Part shown: positions 9,239 to 18,157 of the stretch, in pieces
How positions within the stretch are numbered: the first letter of the stretch is position 1
Layout: the number at the start of each line of letters is the position of its first letter
Assembly (NCBI RefSeq): GCF_000568405.1
Contig: NZ_ARZY01000022.1
Location: 1-64,000, forward strand
Length of the DNA: 64,000 nucleotides
Source: Catenovulum agarivorans DS-2
GTDB taxonomy: Bacteria > Pseudomonadota > Gammaproteobacteria > Enterobacterales > Alteromonadaceae
Direction of reading: 5' to 3'
Translations under genes and position numbers: made by a program
The notes under the pieces: model-generated
Databases searched by the model: none
The model's input: the letters and a program-made list of their open reading frames with translations, nothing else
What the model was told of the DNA's origin: nothing

Positions 9239-9751
9239 TCAACTTAACATTAAATCAGTTTTTATTGTATGGTTGTGCAATGCAATGTTACTTTTGCTAT
9301 GACAAAAAGCTCGATGATTTTTAGGATAACGAACAACTAACTCTGTTGCGTGGTTTATCAGCCCAAGTTGGCCTGATTCATTCAACCTATAATGTCCCTT
9401 AGCTAAAACATGCTCTGTTTGCTGCTGGCAAAATACGATTTCTTGAGCACACAGCTCCCTACCGTTAATAAAAACGCCACTGCCACCATTGGAAGCCTTG
9501 GCTGCTAATTTGCTGTTTTTAATAAGTCCTTTTTGCGTTTGCCCTAAGGCGGGTCCGTTTGCTATACCCCACAACCCAGATTCTGCATCATACCAATAAT
9601 GGCCCGACTGTATGTCGTAACCGAGTTTCATTTCTAACTGCTCAATCTGTTGTGCCGACAACACTTTTTGGTTGATCACAATTTCCTTGCTTACACTGTA
9701 AAAACTCAATAAACAAAAAAAGATAAAAAATACACGTTTGAAAATAATCAT
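9239..9751 (-). CDS. small exported protein of unknown function
   Basis: About 170 residues starting at ATG 9751, preferred over an upstream start because GAGG lies five bases before it and the protein then begins with a normal signal peptide (MIIFKRVFFIFFCLLSFYSV). The mature part has the pattern of DUF-type small secreted proteins with LGYDIQSGHYWYDAESGLWG followed by a Gly-rich stretch (SNGGSGVFINGREL); a four-cysteine C-terminal half suggests disulfides. I do not recognise the family with certainty. It is a single gene flanked by a hairpin. Confidence 0.6.
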   Translation of the reverse strand: MIIFKRVFFIFFCLLSFYSVSKEIVINQKVLSAQQIEQLEMKLGYDIQSGHYWYDAESGLWGIANGPALGQTQKGLIKNSKLAAKASNGGSGVFINGRELCAQEIVFCQQQTEHVLAKGHYRLNESGQLGLINHATELVVRYPKNHRAFCHSKSNIALHNHTIKTDLMLS

Positions 9752-9922
9752 AAGAACCTCTACTACTGGAAAATACTGCATAACGTTGCAGCTGTTGGGA
9801 GATTAGGAAAGAGCTTGATTCAAGAAAGGGTTGATTAAATTGTAAGCAACTGCAGGCTAATTACAAGCCTGCGGTAAGTTTGTTTAGTTATATATCAATA
9901 ACTACTAATTCAAAGCTTTTAG

Positions 9923-10075
9923 CTAGAGCGTGTTGATCTTTGTGGGATATTTTTGCAGCTATTTGCTCTTTGTTGCGGCATTTTGACTTAGCCCACTAGG
10001 CCTACAATGCCACGCCGCGATCAAATAGCTTTGGATTTGAACAAAATTTATACCAAAAAGATCAACACGCTCTAG
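9923..10075. mobile_element. 153-bp MITE-like inverted-repeat element
   Basis: The ends are perfect 19-bp inverted repeats: CTAGAGCGTGTTGATCTTT at 9923-9941 and its exact reverse complement at 10057-10075. Inside, a second nested pair (AGCTATTTG 9957-9965 and CAAATAGCT 10022-10030) and GCGGCATT/AATGCC-type complementarity allow the whole element to fold into one long hairpin. It contains no reading frame. The right end abuts the stop codon of the SIMPL gene by one base. Size, terminal repeats and lack of coding content fit a miniature transposable element or large REP-like repeat. No second copy is present in this window. Confidence 0.7.
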
Positions 10076-10076
10076 G

Positions 10077-10796
10077 TTACTGTAAGCTAAAAACAACTTC
10101 TACGCTGGCATTCACATCCGTTGTTCCTGGCTGACTTGCACTATCGCTGCGCATCAACTTCATTTCGGCTGCCGCATAAGGTCGATAGCCACCCTGTTCG
10201 ATGATTTGCTTAACCTGATCCAGTTCAGCACCTGCGGATTCTGCCAATAATTGTGCTTTCTTACGCGCTTGCTCAACGGCGGCGGCTAAAGCTTGATTAT
10301 ATAAAGCTTGGTGATTAGACACGCCAGCCTGTACATTGCCAACTCGAGTCGCCCCTAAAGCGAGTGCGCTATCAATTAACTGATCAAAAGAATCCCAATT
10401 CTCAATTTCAACCGATAAAGTGCGGCTAACTAAAAATCCATCTTGAACTTGTTTGCGAGTTTGTTTTTCATATTCATAAACTGGCTGAATGGACAGATTA
10501 AAACTGCTTACTTGGCTTTCTTTAATCCCTAAGTTAAACCAGCGTTTAAGAATTTTGTCAGTGTTTAAATCAACAATGCGTTTAGCTTGGCTGACACTAT
10601 TGTTTTTTTCTTCAACATAAACTTTTAGTGATAGTTTATCCGGGACGGCAGGTACACTGGCGCTGGCATTTACGCGTACCCAATTTTCAGATTGGGCAGA
10701 TGTGTGATTTTGCGCATTACAAGCTATTAAAAAAGCAGGTAAAACGAGCATTGAGATCCAGTTAAGTGCACATTTCTTGTAAGTTCTGATAACCAT
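10077..10796 (-). CDS. SIMPL-domain (DUF541) lipoprotein
   Basis: 239 residues; the N-terminus carries a lipobox LIAC (Cys26). The remainder is the SIMPL/DUF541 domain: VRVNASASVPAVPDKLSLKV, then the conserved region around GFLVSRTLSVEI, and the C-terminal VNASVEVVFSLQ. Members oligomerise and are found in the periplasm or outer membrane (BP26/OMP28, YggE); YggE has been linked to reduced oxidative stress, but a molecular activity is not settled. Monocistronic; its 3-prime end abuts the MITE-like element, which may supply the transcript's terminal stem. Confidence 0.85.
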   Translation of the reverse strand: MVIRTYKKCALNWISMLVLPAFLIACNAQNHTSAQSENWVRVNASASVPAVPDKLSLKVYVEEKNNSVSQAKRIVDLNTDKILKRWFNLGIKESQVSSFNLSIQPVYEYEKQTRKQVQDGFLVSRTLSVEIENWDSFDQLIDSALALGATRVGNVQAGVSNHQALYNQALAAAVEQARKKAQLLAESAGAELDQVKQIIEQGGYRPYAAAEMKLMRSDSASQPGTTDVNASVEVVFSLQ

Positions 10797-11016
10797 AAAT
10801 TTATTTATCCTGTAAATAGAGCAAGCAACACAAAAGCTGATTTTGGGAGATGGATTGGGATAATTACCTCAAGCCTTCGACCGTACACATTGACCTGCAC
10901 GGGACAGATTACTGCTCACGATCTTGTTAATAAGTCCCCATTAAATCATGCAAAGTTCCATATCCCCCAGCTTAAGTTTGTTATCAATTGTAAATCACAC
11001 GGTTTTATACTAACCG
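10797..11016. other. intergenic region without recognised feature
   Basis: 220 bases between two minus-strand genes. It should hold the SIMPL promoter. No RNA gene or repeat recognised. Confidence 0.35.
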
Positions 11017-12246
11017 CTAAGCAAAAAACCAATAACACACTAAAATTGCGCTAGTGATCCCAGCAACATCAGCGATCAAACCACAGCTTATTGCATGACG
11101 CGTGTATTTAATACCAACACTACCAAAATAAACAGCTAAAACGTAAAAGGTGGTCTCGGTAGAGCCTTGCATAACACTGCTAAGGCGACCCGAAAAAGAA
11201 TCCGCACCATGCGTATTCATGGTTTCAACCATCATGGCTCGAGCACCGCTGCCGGATAATGGTTTTAACAAACCGGTTGGCAATGCATCAACAAACTGAC
11301 TATCACCACCAAATAAAACAACCAGCCAGCGAATGGCCGACAAAATACCATCTAACATACCGCTGGCTCTAACTGCAGCTATCGCCACCAACATCGCGAC
11401 CAAATAAGGAATAATCTGCACTGCCACAGTAAAACCTTCTTTAGCACCTTCAACAAAATAATCAAACGCGGCCAACTTTTTTACACCAGCAACTGCTAAT
11501 ACCAAACAGATAAAAGCCAAAAGTAAAAAATTAGCCCAAAAAGACGAAATATCAGCTAATTGAGTTGCGGACATTGTAAGTAGGTAGCTGACAGCCGCAG
11601 CAGCTAGTGCAAAACCACCAGCAAATATCAACAATGGCTTAAGTTTAAACAGCGGCAACTTTTGTACGGTCGCAACAGCAAGTATACCAGCGAGTGTCGA
11701 AGCTAAGGTTGCCAATAAAATAGGTATAAACACATCCGTTGCCATCGCGGCACCAGCTTGTGCCCGATACATAAAGACTGTAACTGGAAAAATGGTCACT
11801 GATGATGTATTCAACACCAAAAACATAATTTGTGCATCACTCGCTGTGTCTTTATGCGGGTTATGTTGCTGCAAACTCTCCATTGCTTTTAGTCCCAGTG
11901 GTGTGGCGGCATTATCTAACCCCATCATATTGGCAGCTAGATTCATAGAAACATGCCCTTGTGCAGGGCTATTGGCCGGAATGCTCGGCATTAAAACTCT
12001 AAATACCGGCGACATTAAACGCGCGAGCTTTGTTATTAACCCTGCTTTTTCGGCAATTTTGCTTATCCCTAACCAAAAAGCTAGCAACCCAATTAACCCT
12101 AAGGCGATATCAACACTCAGTTTCGCCATATCAAAAATCGCTTCAATTATGCGTTGAAAAATCGCTATGTCCTGACCAAATACAGTACCAACGCATGCAT
12201 AGATAAAAGCAGATAAAATAAATGCCAGCCAAATTCTATTTAACAA
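11017..12246 (-). CDS. SpmA-SpmB fused nucleoside-recognition membrane protein
   Basis: 409 residues, integral membrane with about 8-10 hydrophobic segments. It carries the two Gate/nucleoside-recognition halves that in Bacillus are separate spore maturation proteins SpmA (N-terminal half, with NLAANMMGLDNAATPLGLKA) and SpmB (C-terminal half, with LPTGLLKPLSGSGARAMMVE and MQGSTETTFYVLAVYFGSVG). The fused form is common in non-sporulating gammaproteobacteria; the transported substrate is not known. Start is TTG at 12246 with AGGAG six bases before it; an overlapping ATG one frame away would stop at once. Divergent from rsmF. Confidence 0.85.
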   Translation of the reverse strand: MLNRIWLAFILSAFIYACVGTVFGQDIAIFQRIIEAIFDMAKLSVDIALGLIGLLAFWLGISKIAEKAGLITKLARLMSPVFRVLMPSIPANSPAQGHVSMNLAANMMGLDNAATPLGLKAMESLQQHNPHKDTASDAQIMFLVLNTSSVTIFPVTVFMYRAQAGAAMATDVFIPILLATLASTLAGILAVATVQKLPLFKLKPLLIFAGGFALAAAAVSYLLTMSATQLADISSFWANFLLLAFICLVLAVAGVKKLAAFDYFVEGAKEGFTVAVQIIPYLVAMLVAIAAVRASGMLDGILSAIRWLVVLFGGDSQFVDALPTGLLKPLSGSGARAMMVETMNTHGADSFSGRLSSVMQGSTETTFYVLAVYFGSVGIKYTRHAISCGLIADVAGITSAILVCYWFFA

Positions 12247-12320
12247 TCATGACTCCTTGTTAGGATCAAAAGACAAATTGCGCTATATTTAAGCCACAAC
12301 AGACTAACCGAAAGCTTCTA

Positions 12321-13790
12321 GTGAACAAAGCGCTATTACCCGAACACTTTATCAATTTTATTACCCCATGTTTACCCAGCCACCTGAATTTACAAGATTT
12401 TATTGACTATTGTGCCAAACCGCTGCGCAAGAGCATTCGCGTAAACACACTAAAAGTTTCAACCGAAGATTTCGTTGAAAAAGCGACTCAGCAAGGTTGG
12501 CGACTAACCCCTATCCCTTGGTGTAAAGACGGATTTTGGTTACAAAGACCTGATGAACAAGAACAGCAAATACAACTTGGCAATACACTTTCGCACCTAA
12601 CCGGTGAGTTTTATATTCAAGAAGCGAGCTCAATGCTGCCACCCGTTGCGTTGTTGTATAAACAAACAGACACATTAGATTTAGCTTGTTTAGATGTCGC
12701 TGCCGCGCCTGGTTCAAAAACAACTCAGTTAGCCGCGTTAATGAATAATCAGGGGGTGATAGTCGCTAATGAATTTTCATCTAGCCGGGTCAAAGTTTTA
12801 TCTGCCAATATACAGCGCTGCTCGGTCACTAATACAGCACTCACTCATATGGATGGAAGAATGTTTATCCACCTTAAAGAGCAGTTTGGTGCCATTCTAT
12901 TAGATGCGCCCTGTTCAGGCGAAGGTACGGTGCGCAAAGATGTTGATTCAATGAAAAACTGGACCGAACAAAGCGTACACGATATTGCCTCTGTACAGCG
13001 CGATTTGATCGATGCTGCATTTCACGCATTAAAACCCAACGGCGTAATGATTTATTCAACTTGCACATTAAACCAAATTGAAAATCAGCAAGTTTGTTTG
13101 TGGTTAAAAGAAAAGTATGGAGACGCTGTTGAATTTGAAAGTTTAGCCGATTTATTTGCAGGCGCTGAAAACAGCACCACAACTGAAGGCTTTTTACATG
13201 TGTGGCCACAAATCTACGATTCAGAAGGATTTTTTGTTGCACGTATCCGCAAAAAAGCTTCGGTTGACCACCAACTTGAGAATCCATTTACTAAACTGGG
13301 TCAGTTTCCATTTAAACCGTTAAGTAAAAAAAATAGCCAACAACTACAAAGTTTTTTAGCTTCACAGTTTGGCATGAATGACTTTCCACTGGCAGCTTGT
13401 AGCCAGCGCGAAACGAAAAAAGCGCTAGAGGTCTGGTACTTTCCGCCAAAACTAGAAGCACTTAAAGGTAAAGTAAAATTTGCTCGCGTTGGGATTAAGC
13501 TAGCGGAACTCGCTAAACATGGTTTTAAGCTAGAGCACAATTTAGCCATAAACTTTGCCCAATTAGCTAAACAACAAACTCAGGAGCTTAGCGCTCATCA
13601 ATGCCAAGCCTATTGGCAAGGTAAAGATATCGATGGCGACTTCAACAAGCTTAATAAAGGTGAAGTGATTGTTTGTTACCAAGGGCAAGCGCTCGGTTTT
13701 GCCAAAAAACTGCCCGACAGACTAAAAAACCAATTACCTCGAGAATTAGTCAGAGACAACTTAGACTTTAGCGACCAATATAACCAGTAG
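12321..13790 (+). CDS. rsmF: 16S rRNA (cytosine-1407-C5)-methyltransferase RsmF
   Basis: 489 residues, GTG start. Class I SAM-dependent RNA m5C methyltransferase: the N-terminal ferredoxin-like RNA-binding part (KSIRVNTLKVS), SAM loop DVAAAPGSKTTQLAA, and two catalytic-site motifs, DAPCSGEGTVRKD (general Cys for release) and YSTCTLN (nucleophilic Cys). The C-terminal PUA-like extension and overall length match RsmF (YebU) rather than RsmB (about 430 residues, with NusB domain). It modifies C1407 in the decoding region of the 30S subunit. Followed by a strong intrinsic terminator. Confidence 0.93.
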   Translation: MNKALLPEHFINFITPCLPSHLNLQDFIDYCAKPLRKSIRVNTLKVSTEDFVEKATQQGWRLTPIPWCKDGFWLQRPDEQEQQIQLGNTLSHLTGEFYIQEASSMLPPVALLYKQTDTLDLACLDVAAAPGSKTTQLAALMNNQGVIVANEFSSSRVKVLSANIQRCSVTNTALTHMDGRMFIHLKEQFGAILLDAPCSGEGTVRKDVDSMKNWTEQSVHDIASVQRDLIDAAFHALKPNGVMIYSTCTLNQIENQQVCLWLKEKYGDAVEFESLADLFAGAENSTTTEGFLHVWPQIYDSEGFFVARIRKKASVDHQLENPFTKLGQFPFKPLSKKNSQQLQSFLASQFGMNDFPLAACSQRETKKALEVWYFPPKLEALKGKVKFARVGIKLAELAKHGFKLEHNLAINFAQLAKQQTQELSAHQCQAYWQGKDIDGDFNKLNKGEVIVCYQGQALGFAKKLPDRLKNQLPRELVRDNLDFSDQYNQ

Positions 13791-13903
13791 TTATAAAAAT
13801 ATCCTGTTTAAAGTTAAATGTTCCTTCATTTGGCTAATTCTTGTCTACACTTATTAATACTAAGCTTAAGTGCCATTGCAGTGCGCACTGAGTTAGTTAG
13901 CGC

Positions 13904-13927
13904 AAAAAGGCTCAATCCCTTTGAGCC
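13904..13927 (-). terminator. intrinsic terminator for the DUF4442 gene
   Basis: Arms GGCTCAA (13909-13915) and TTGAGCC (13921-13927); on the minus strand the stem is followed by five U (complement of AAAAA at 13904-13908). It lies just beyond the rsmF terminator, so each convergent gene has its own stop signal. Confidence 0.7.
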
Positions 13928-13938
13928 CTTCCCCTGTA

Positions 13939-13967
13939 CCCGGACAGCCGTTTGTCCGGGCTTTTTT
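13939..13967 (+). terminator. intrinsic terminator of rsmF
   Basis: Perfect 8-bp stem CCCGGACA / TGTCCGGG (13939-13946, 13953-13960) followed by C and six T. It overlaps the last codon of the convergent DUF4442 gene. Confidence 0.85.
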
Positions 13968-14439
13968 ATGTTCGATATTTGGCTTTCAAACGCACGTATA
14001 GAGTCCTCTCAACTTTAGCGACAAGTTTGTGCTGCTTATCAAACACCTGCAAATTGAAAACAGGCAGATGCTTTTCACCAAACTGAGTTCGGTCGAGAAT
14101 CAAATCGATATCTTGTTGCGACAATTCTGCACAAGTATATAAAGTGGATTGCCCAGGCGATATAAAATCAATATATGCCGATTTATCCCACACATGGTAC
14201 TTTTCACCTAAATTAGCCATTAACATTAAGCTATATATAGGGTCTGTCATACTAAAGATACTGCCACCATATTGAGTCCTGTTTGCGTTTAAGTTTAATT
14301 TGCGATATTTCAACTCGACTCTAGTTCTACGGTAATCAGCAGATAATTCAGTTATCTTAATACCTGAATATCTAAACGGAGGCCATATATTCATACCTCG
14401 CCTAATTAAGTTAGGAAATTTAAACAACTTTTGCATCAT
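13966..14439 (-). CDS. DUF4442 hotdog-fold (thioesterase-like) protein
   Basis: About 157 residues from ATG 14439 (a GTG three codons earlier is possible). The sequence has the DUF4442 pattern of the hotdog superfamily: NIWPPFRYSGIKI, then LNANRTQYGGSIFSMTDPIYSLML, which is the helix region that carries the active site in PaaI-type thioesterases, and KSAYIDFISPG. Related proteins hydrolyse acyl-CoA, but the catalytic acid expected in true PaaI enzymes is not obvious here. Single gene between the convergent rsmF and divergent fur. Function beyond the fold is unknown. Confidence 0.75.
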   Translation of the reverse strand: MMQKLFKFPNLIRRGMNIWPPFRYSGIKITELSADYRRTRVELKYRKLNLNANRTQYGGSIFSMTDPIYSLMLMANLGEKYHVWDKSAYIDFISPGQSTLYTCAELSQQDIDLILDRTQFGEKHLPVFNLQVFDKQHKLVAKVERTLYVRLKAKYRT

Positions 14440-14553
14440 ATTTTCCACTAATAAATGTTATAGTGAGGCGTTTTTCGTATCTGGTGGCTTTTTTATTTTA
14501 ATTTTAACCACTGGCTTATATAATCTACACAAACTTAATAAATATTCATCATT

Positions 14554-14982
14554 ATGTCGGATCAAAACACAGAGCTCAAAAAAGCAGGTTTAAAAGTTAC
14601 TCTGCCTAGAATTAAGATATTAGAGATTTTGCAACAACCAGAAAACCAACATATTAGCGCAGAAGATTTATACAAACTATTGTTAGATATGGGCGAAGAG
14701 ATCGGGTTGGCGACTGTGTACAGAGTATTAAACCAATTTGACGACGCTGGTATTGTAAATCGACACCATTTTGAAGGCGGCAAGTCTGTTTTTGAATTGA
14801 GTCAGAAAAAACATCATGATCACTTGGTTTGTTTAAAGTGCGGTAAAGTTGTCGAATTTATTGATGACACAATTGAAGATCGCCAAGAAAAAGTCGCTGA
14901 AGAGCAAGGTATGCGCCTGACCAACCACAGTTTGTATTTGTATGGATACTGTGTCGACGAAGAGAAATGTGGCAACGAATAA
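14554..14982 (+). CDS. fur: ferric uptake regulator Fur
   Basis: 142 residues, the usual Fur length. The N-terminal winged helix contains GLKVTLPRIKILEIL and the recognition helix segment EEIGLATVYRVLNQFDDAGIV; the dimerisation part carries HHDHLVCLKCGKVVEF with the structural-zinc cysteines Cys93 and Cys96 and regulatory histidines. Fur with Fe2+ represses iron-uptake genes. Fur rather than Zur: the length, the HHDHLVCLKCG motif and the C-terminal GYC plus a second Cys fit. Divergent from the DUF4442 gene, and followed by a bidirectional terminator shared with pstS. Confidence 0.95.
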   Translation: MSDQNTELKKAGLKVTLPRIKILEILQQPENQHISAEDLYKLLLDMGEEIGLATVYRVLNQFDDAGIVNRHHFEGGKSVFELSQKKHHDHLVCLKCGKVVEFIDDTIEDRQEKVAEEQGMRLTNHSLYLYGYCVDEEKCGNE

Positions 14983-15010
14983 GTAGCGACTTATTTACTG
15001 CCAAATATAA

Positions 15011-15039
15011 AAAAGCCACACTTTGAGTGTGGCTTTTTT
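15011..15039. terminator. bidirectional terminator between fur and pstS
   Basis: Stem AAAAGCCACACT / AGTGTGGCTTTT with a 3-nt loop (TTG); runs of A and T on both sides make it work in either direction for the convergent fur and pstS genes. Confidence 0.88.
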
Positions 15040-15056
15040 AATGCTAGGAAACAAAC

Positions 15057-16025
15057 TTATTTTAAGCCAAGTCTAGCTAATTCTTTCTCAGCTACCACTG
15101 CTGGTACAGGAATGTAACCGTCTTTTTCAACTATGTACTGACCTGTTTTTGATAGTACCATCTTCAAAAATTCTGCAGTTAATGGATCTAAAGGTTTGTT
15201 TGGGTGCTTGTTGATATAAACATACAAGAAACGTGCTAATGGATATTTACCTCTAACTGCGTTTTCCATTGTTGCTTCAACATATTGAGTACCACTTTTT
15301 GATAAAGGCACAGCTTTAACACCAGACGTGCGATAACCAATACCCGAATAACCAATTGCATTTAACGAAGAAGAGACAGACTGTACGACAGAAGCTGAAC
15401 CAGGTTGCTCATTCACGTTATTTTTAAAATCACCTTTACACAAGCCAACCTTTTTGAAATATCCATAAGTACCTGATACAGAGTTACGGCCAAATAATTG
15501 CACGTCTTTACGAGCCCATTCACCCGTTAAACCAAGGTCGCCCCAGCGTTGAATATCTCTTTCCGCACCACACTTCAAAGTTGAAGAAAAAATTGCGTCA
15601 ACTTGCTGAATTGATAAACCTTGAATTGGATTATCTTTATTAACAAAAACCGCTAATGCGTCAATGGCTACACGCACAGCTGTTGGTTTGTAACCAAAAC
15701 GTTCTTCAAAAGACTCAATCTCTTTTGATTTCATTTTGCGGCTCATTGGGCCAAATTGCGCTGTGCCTTCAGTTAAAGCTGGTGGCGCAGTTGATGAACC
15801 TGCAGCTTGAACCTGAATTGTTACGTTTGGATATACACGCTTGTATTCTTCTGCCCAAAAGGTCATCATATTTGCTAGAGTGTCTGAACCGACAGAAGAA
15901 ATTTTACCCGATACACCACTGGTTTTTTGATATTCAGGTAAGTCTTTATCTATTGCAGAAACATTTGCGCTTAGCAAAACGCCAGCTGCCAAACCAATTA
16001 CCTGAGAGATACGTTTTAACATCAT
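15057..16025 (-). CDS. pstS: phosphate ABC transporter substrate-binding protein PstS
   Basis: 322 residues from ATG 16025, chosen because GGAG lies six bases upstream. A Sec signal (about 1-25, ending NVSA) precedes a periplasmic binding protein of the PstS family: [15 protein letters not shown] and [13 protein letters not shown] line the phosphate site, [11 protein letters not shown] is the other conserved anion-binding loop. It delivers Pi to PstCAB. It is not in the pstCAB-phoU operon: a porin gene and its terminator lie between, and a PhoB-box-like site (16090-16108) sits 65 bp upstream, so it has its own phosphate-starvation promoter. Confidence 0.95.
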   Translation of the reverse strand: MMLKRISQVIGLAAGVLLSANVSAIDKDLPEYQKTSGVSGKISSVGSDTLANMMTFWAEEYKRVYPNVTIQVQAAGSSTAPPALTEGTAQFGPMSRKMKSKEIESFEERFGYKPTAVRVAIDALAVFVNKDNPIQGLSIQQVDAIFSSTLKCGAERDIQRWGDLGLTGEWARKDVQLFGRNSVSGTYGYFKKVGLCKGDFKNNVNEQPGSASVVQSVSSSLNAIGYSGIGYRTSGVKAVPLSKSGTQYVEATMENAVRGKYPLARFLYVYINKHPNKPLDPLTAEFLKMVLSKTGQYIVEKDGYIPVPAVVAEKELARLGLK

Positions 16026-16089
16026 ATTCAGCTCCAAAAGCTTATTTCTTGATTACTTTATTTCAATGCCGACAAGGTTATTACACATT

Positions 16090-16108
16090 TATGTCAATAA
16101 TATTACAA
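16090..16108 (-). promoter_or_regulatory. putative PhoB box upstream of pstS
   Basis: Minus-strand TTGTAATATTATTGACATA, two TGT-type half-sites 11 bp apart; 12 of 19 positions agree with CTGTCATAAATCTGTCATA by hand count. Weakest of the set, supported by the adjacent pstS. Confidence 0.6.
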
Positions 16109-16161
16109 AGGTGACATTTGCGCTTTTTATAATTTTTTATTGCTTTAAAGTTATTTTTGGC

Positions 16162-16193
16162 AAAAAAAAGCCCTCAACCAAATACGTGAGGGC
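16162..16193 (-). terminator. intrinsic terminator of the porin gene
   Basis: Arms GCCCTCA (16170-16176) and TGAGGGC (16187-16193), followed on the minus strand by eight U. Separates porin and pstS transcripts. Confidence 0.85.
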
Positions 16194-16218
16194 TTAAGAA
16201 GTTAAACTGTTTTATCGA

Positions 16219-17154
16219 TTAGAATTTGTGTTCAATACCAACAGCTAATGTATTTTTATCACCACCCTTTTCTTCAGAGGTGTACCAAGTAAATAGTTTT
16301 GTAGCACTACCTAATTTGTAGTCAACGCCAACTGATACTGTGTCTAGGGTCTGATCATTGGTTTTATCATCAAACGTTTGATATTGCAGTTTGTAAGTGA
16401 GTTTCCCTGCAAAATATGCACCATTCACCATAACGCCTGTATCTGCTTTACCTGTACCATCAGCACTCTCTTCACGCTGGACAAGCGCGCCGAGTTTAAA
16501 CGCACCAAACTTTTGGTTATAAACAGCGCGAATAACGTCGTGATTATCCACATCACTGTCTAACGCTATTGCCGCGTATAAATTCGATTTTTTCAGCTTA
16601 GCATCACCATACATAACCGATGCAGAAACACCAGCGCTGTCAGCTTCTGCGGTATCATTTTCATCATGGGTAATGTAAGTCGCACCGAAAGCAAACCCCG
16701 AGAAACTTGGGGAAATATAAGTTACAGAATCACTCTCGCGGTTGTCACCTTCGAATAACCTTTTAATATCTGCGTTATAGTCATTAAACAGGTCCACCTT
16801 GCCTTGAGCTAACTTTAATGCAGTGTCCATTCGCCCCAATCTGACTTGACCAAATTCACCTTTCAAGCCAACAAATTGATTACGAGCGGTAACGTTCTTT
16901 TCCTTAGACTCATCAGCAAAATCAACACCAAATTCCGCTTGGTAAATAGCAGTCAATCCATTATCTAATTCAACTTCACCTTTTACACCAAAGCGTGAGG
17001 AGTTACTTTTTAAGTCCGTTGCAGTTTCAACAGCATCTACATACTGCAAGCTCAAGTTAGCCTTGCCATAAACTTTCAATGGCTCAGCGGCAAACGCGCT
17101 TGCAGATAGACCCAAAGCAGACAAAACAAAAATGCCCTTAGATAGTGTTTTCAT
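16219..17154 (-). CDS. general porin, PhoE-like by context
   Basis: 311 residues from ATG 17154 (AGGAA six bases upstream). A Sec signal ends at SAFA; the mature protein begins AEPLKVYGKANLSLQYVD and ends IEHKF, the C-terminal phenylalanine that marks outer-membrane beta-barrels. The family is the 16-stranded trimeric porin (Porin_4/OmpC type); the loop-3 constriction region QGKVDLFNDYNADIKRLFEG is seen. Its position between pstS and the pst operon and an upstream PhoB-box-like site suggest an anion-entry porin made in phosphate starvation, as PhoE and OprP are in other species. Ion selectivity cannot be read from the sequence. Confidence 0.88.
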   Translation of the reverse strand: MKTLSKGIFVLSALGLSASAFAAEPLKVYGKANLSLQYVDAVETATDLKSNSSRFGVKGEVELDNGLTAIYQAEFGVDFADESKEKNVTARNQFVGLKGEFGQVRLGRMDTALKLAQGKVDLFNDYNADIKRLFEGDNRESDSVTYISPSFSGFAFGATYITHDENDTAEADSAGVSASVMYGDAKLKKSNLYAAIALDSDVDNHDVIRAVYNQKFGAFKLGALVQREESADGTGKADTGVMVNGAYFAGKLTYKLQYQTFDDKTNDQTLDTVSVGVDYKLGSATKLFTWYTSEEKGGDKNTLAVGIEHKF

Positions 17155-17264
17155 GGAATGTTCCTGTATTAACATCTCAGCTTTTAAAGCCTAGATACAA
17201 CTGGCAAAATATCAAGCTGAGATCAGAGTAAAATTAAAGCTTCATTAAAGTGATGAGTCTATTG

Positions 17265-17283
17265 TATGAATGTTTTATTACAT
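17265..17283 (-). promoter_or_regulatory. putative PhoB box upstream of the porin
   Basis: Minus-strand ATGTAATAAAACATTCATA; 14 of 19 match CTGTCATAAATCTGTCATA by hand count. It lies about 110 bp before the start codon in an otherwise AT-rich leader. Confidence 0.6.
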
Positions 17284-17360
17284 TTTTATTTCAATGAAAT
17301 ATTTTTGCAGTAAAAGTGAAATATAAGAATAATCAGAGGGAGTTGAGGCAAGTCTTGCGC

Positions 17361-17387
17361 AGGTGCGAAACAAACTATTTCGCACCT
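17361..17387 (-). terminator. hairpin after phoU
   Basis: Perfect 10-bp stem AGGTGCGAAA / TTTCGCACCT with a 7-nt loop, directly downstream of the phoU stop. No U-tract follows on the minus strand, so it may stabilise the 3-prime end rather than terminate by itself. Confidence 0.5.
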
Positions 17388-17405
17388 ATTGTAGTCATGC
17401 AAGTT

Positions 17406-18119
17406 TTATTTTTTGGCAGCGAGAATAGCTTCAATACGCTCTGTTGGCGCATGTCGTACATCTTTACCTTTAATTAAATAAATTACATGTTCACTAATAT
17501 TTTGACATCGATCACCAATACGCTCCAACGAACGTGTTGCCCACATGACATCCATGATTTTTGGAATTGAACGAGGGTCTTCCATCATATAGGTCATTAA
17601 CTGACGAGTGATACCTTCATAAGCTTTATCAATTTTTTTATCAAGCTTATAAACATCGTAAGCAGCTTCGCTATCCATTCTAGCTAACGCATCGAGAACA
17701 GCTTTAAACATTTGCAATACTTGCTGTCCCATATGGTCTAAATCAACCAAAAATTGACGTTCGGTCTTATTGAAATGTTCTTGTGCAGCACGCACCATTC
17801 GGCAAGTTTCATCACCAATACGTTCTAGATCAGCAATAATTTTTGCAATAGCTAAAATAATTCTTAAGTCTATTGCAGCAGGCTGCCGCTTAGCGATGAC
17901 TCGGGCACATTCTTCATCAATTAATACTTCATAAGCATTAATTTTTTCGTCTTCTTTAATAATTTTTTGCGCCAACTTTGAGTCAAACTGGCCTATCGCT
18001 TCAAGCGCTTGAGCAATTTGCTGTTCTACAATGCCACCCATGTCTAAAACATGGCTCAACATACCTTCCAATTCTTTGCTAAACTGGCCAGATATATGTT
18101 TATCTATTTTTAAATCCAT
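17406..18119 (-). CDS. phoU: phosphate signalling regulator PhoU
   Basis: 237 residues, all-helical with two PhoU repeats; the conserved E-x-x-x-D metal-binding patterns are seen (ADLERIGDETCRMV in the first repeat, RSLERIGDRCQNISEH in the second). PhoU links PstSCAB to PhoR, repressing the Pho response when phosphate is plentiful. Last gene of the pstC-pstA-pstB-phoU operon; AAGGAG five bases before the ATG. Confidence 0.95.
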   Translation of the reverse strand: MDLKIDKHISGQFSKELEGMLSHVLDMGGIVEQQIAQALEAIGQFDSKLAQKIIKEDEKINAYEVLIDEECARVIAKRQPAAIDLRIILAIAKIIADLERIGDETCRMVRAAQEHFNKTERQFLVDLDHMGQQVLQMFKAVLDALARMDSEAAYDVYKLDKKIDKAYEGITRQLMTYMMEDPRSIPKIMDVMWATRSLERIGDRCQNISEHVIYLIKGKDVRHAPTERIEAILAAKK

Positions 18120-18157
18120 ACTAACTCCTTAAGCTTTAAAATAAGTATAGACACGAG

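Noticed and set aside
13818-14018. Short plus-strand frame after rsmF
   Set aside because: It spans the two convergent terminators and part of the DUF4442 gene; no protein family visible.
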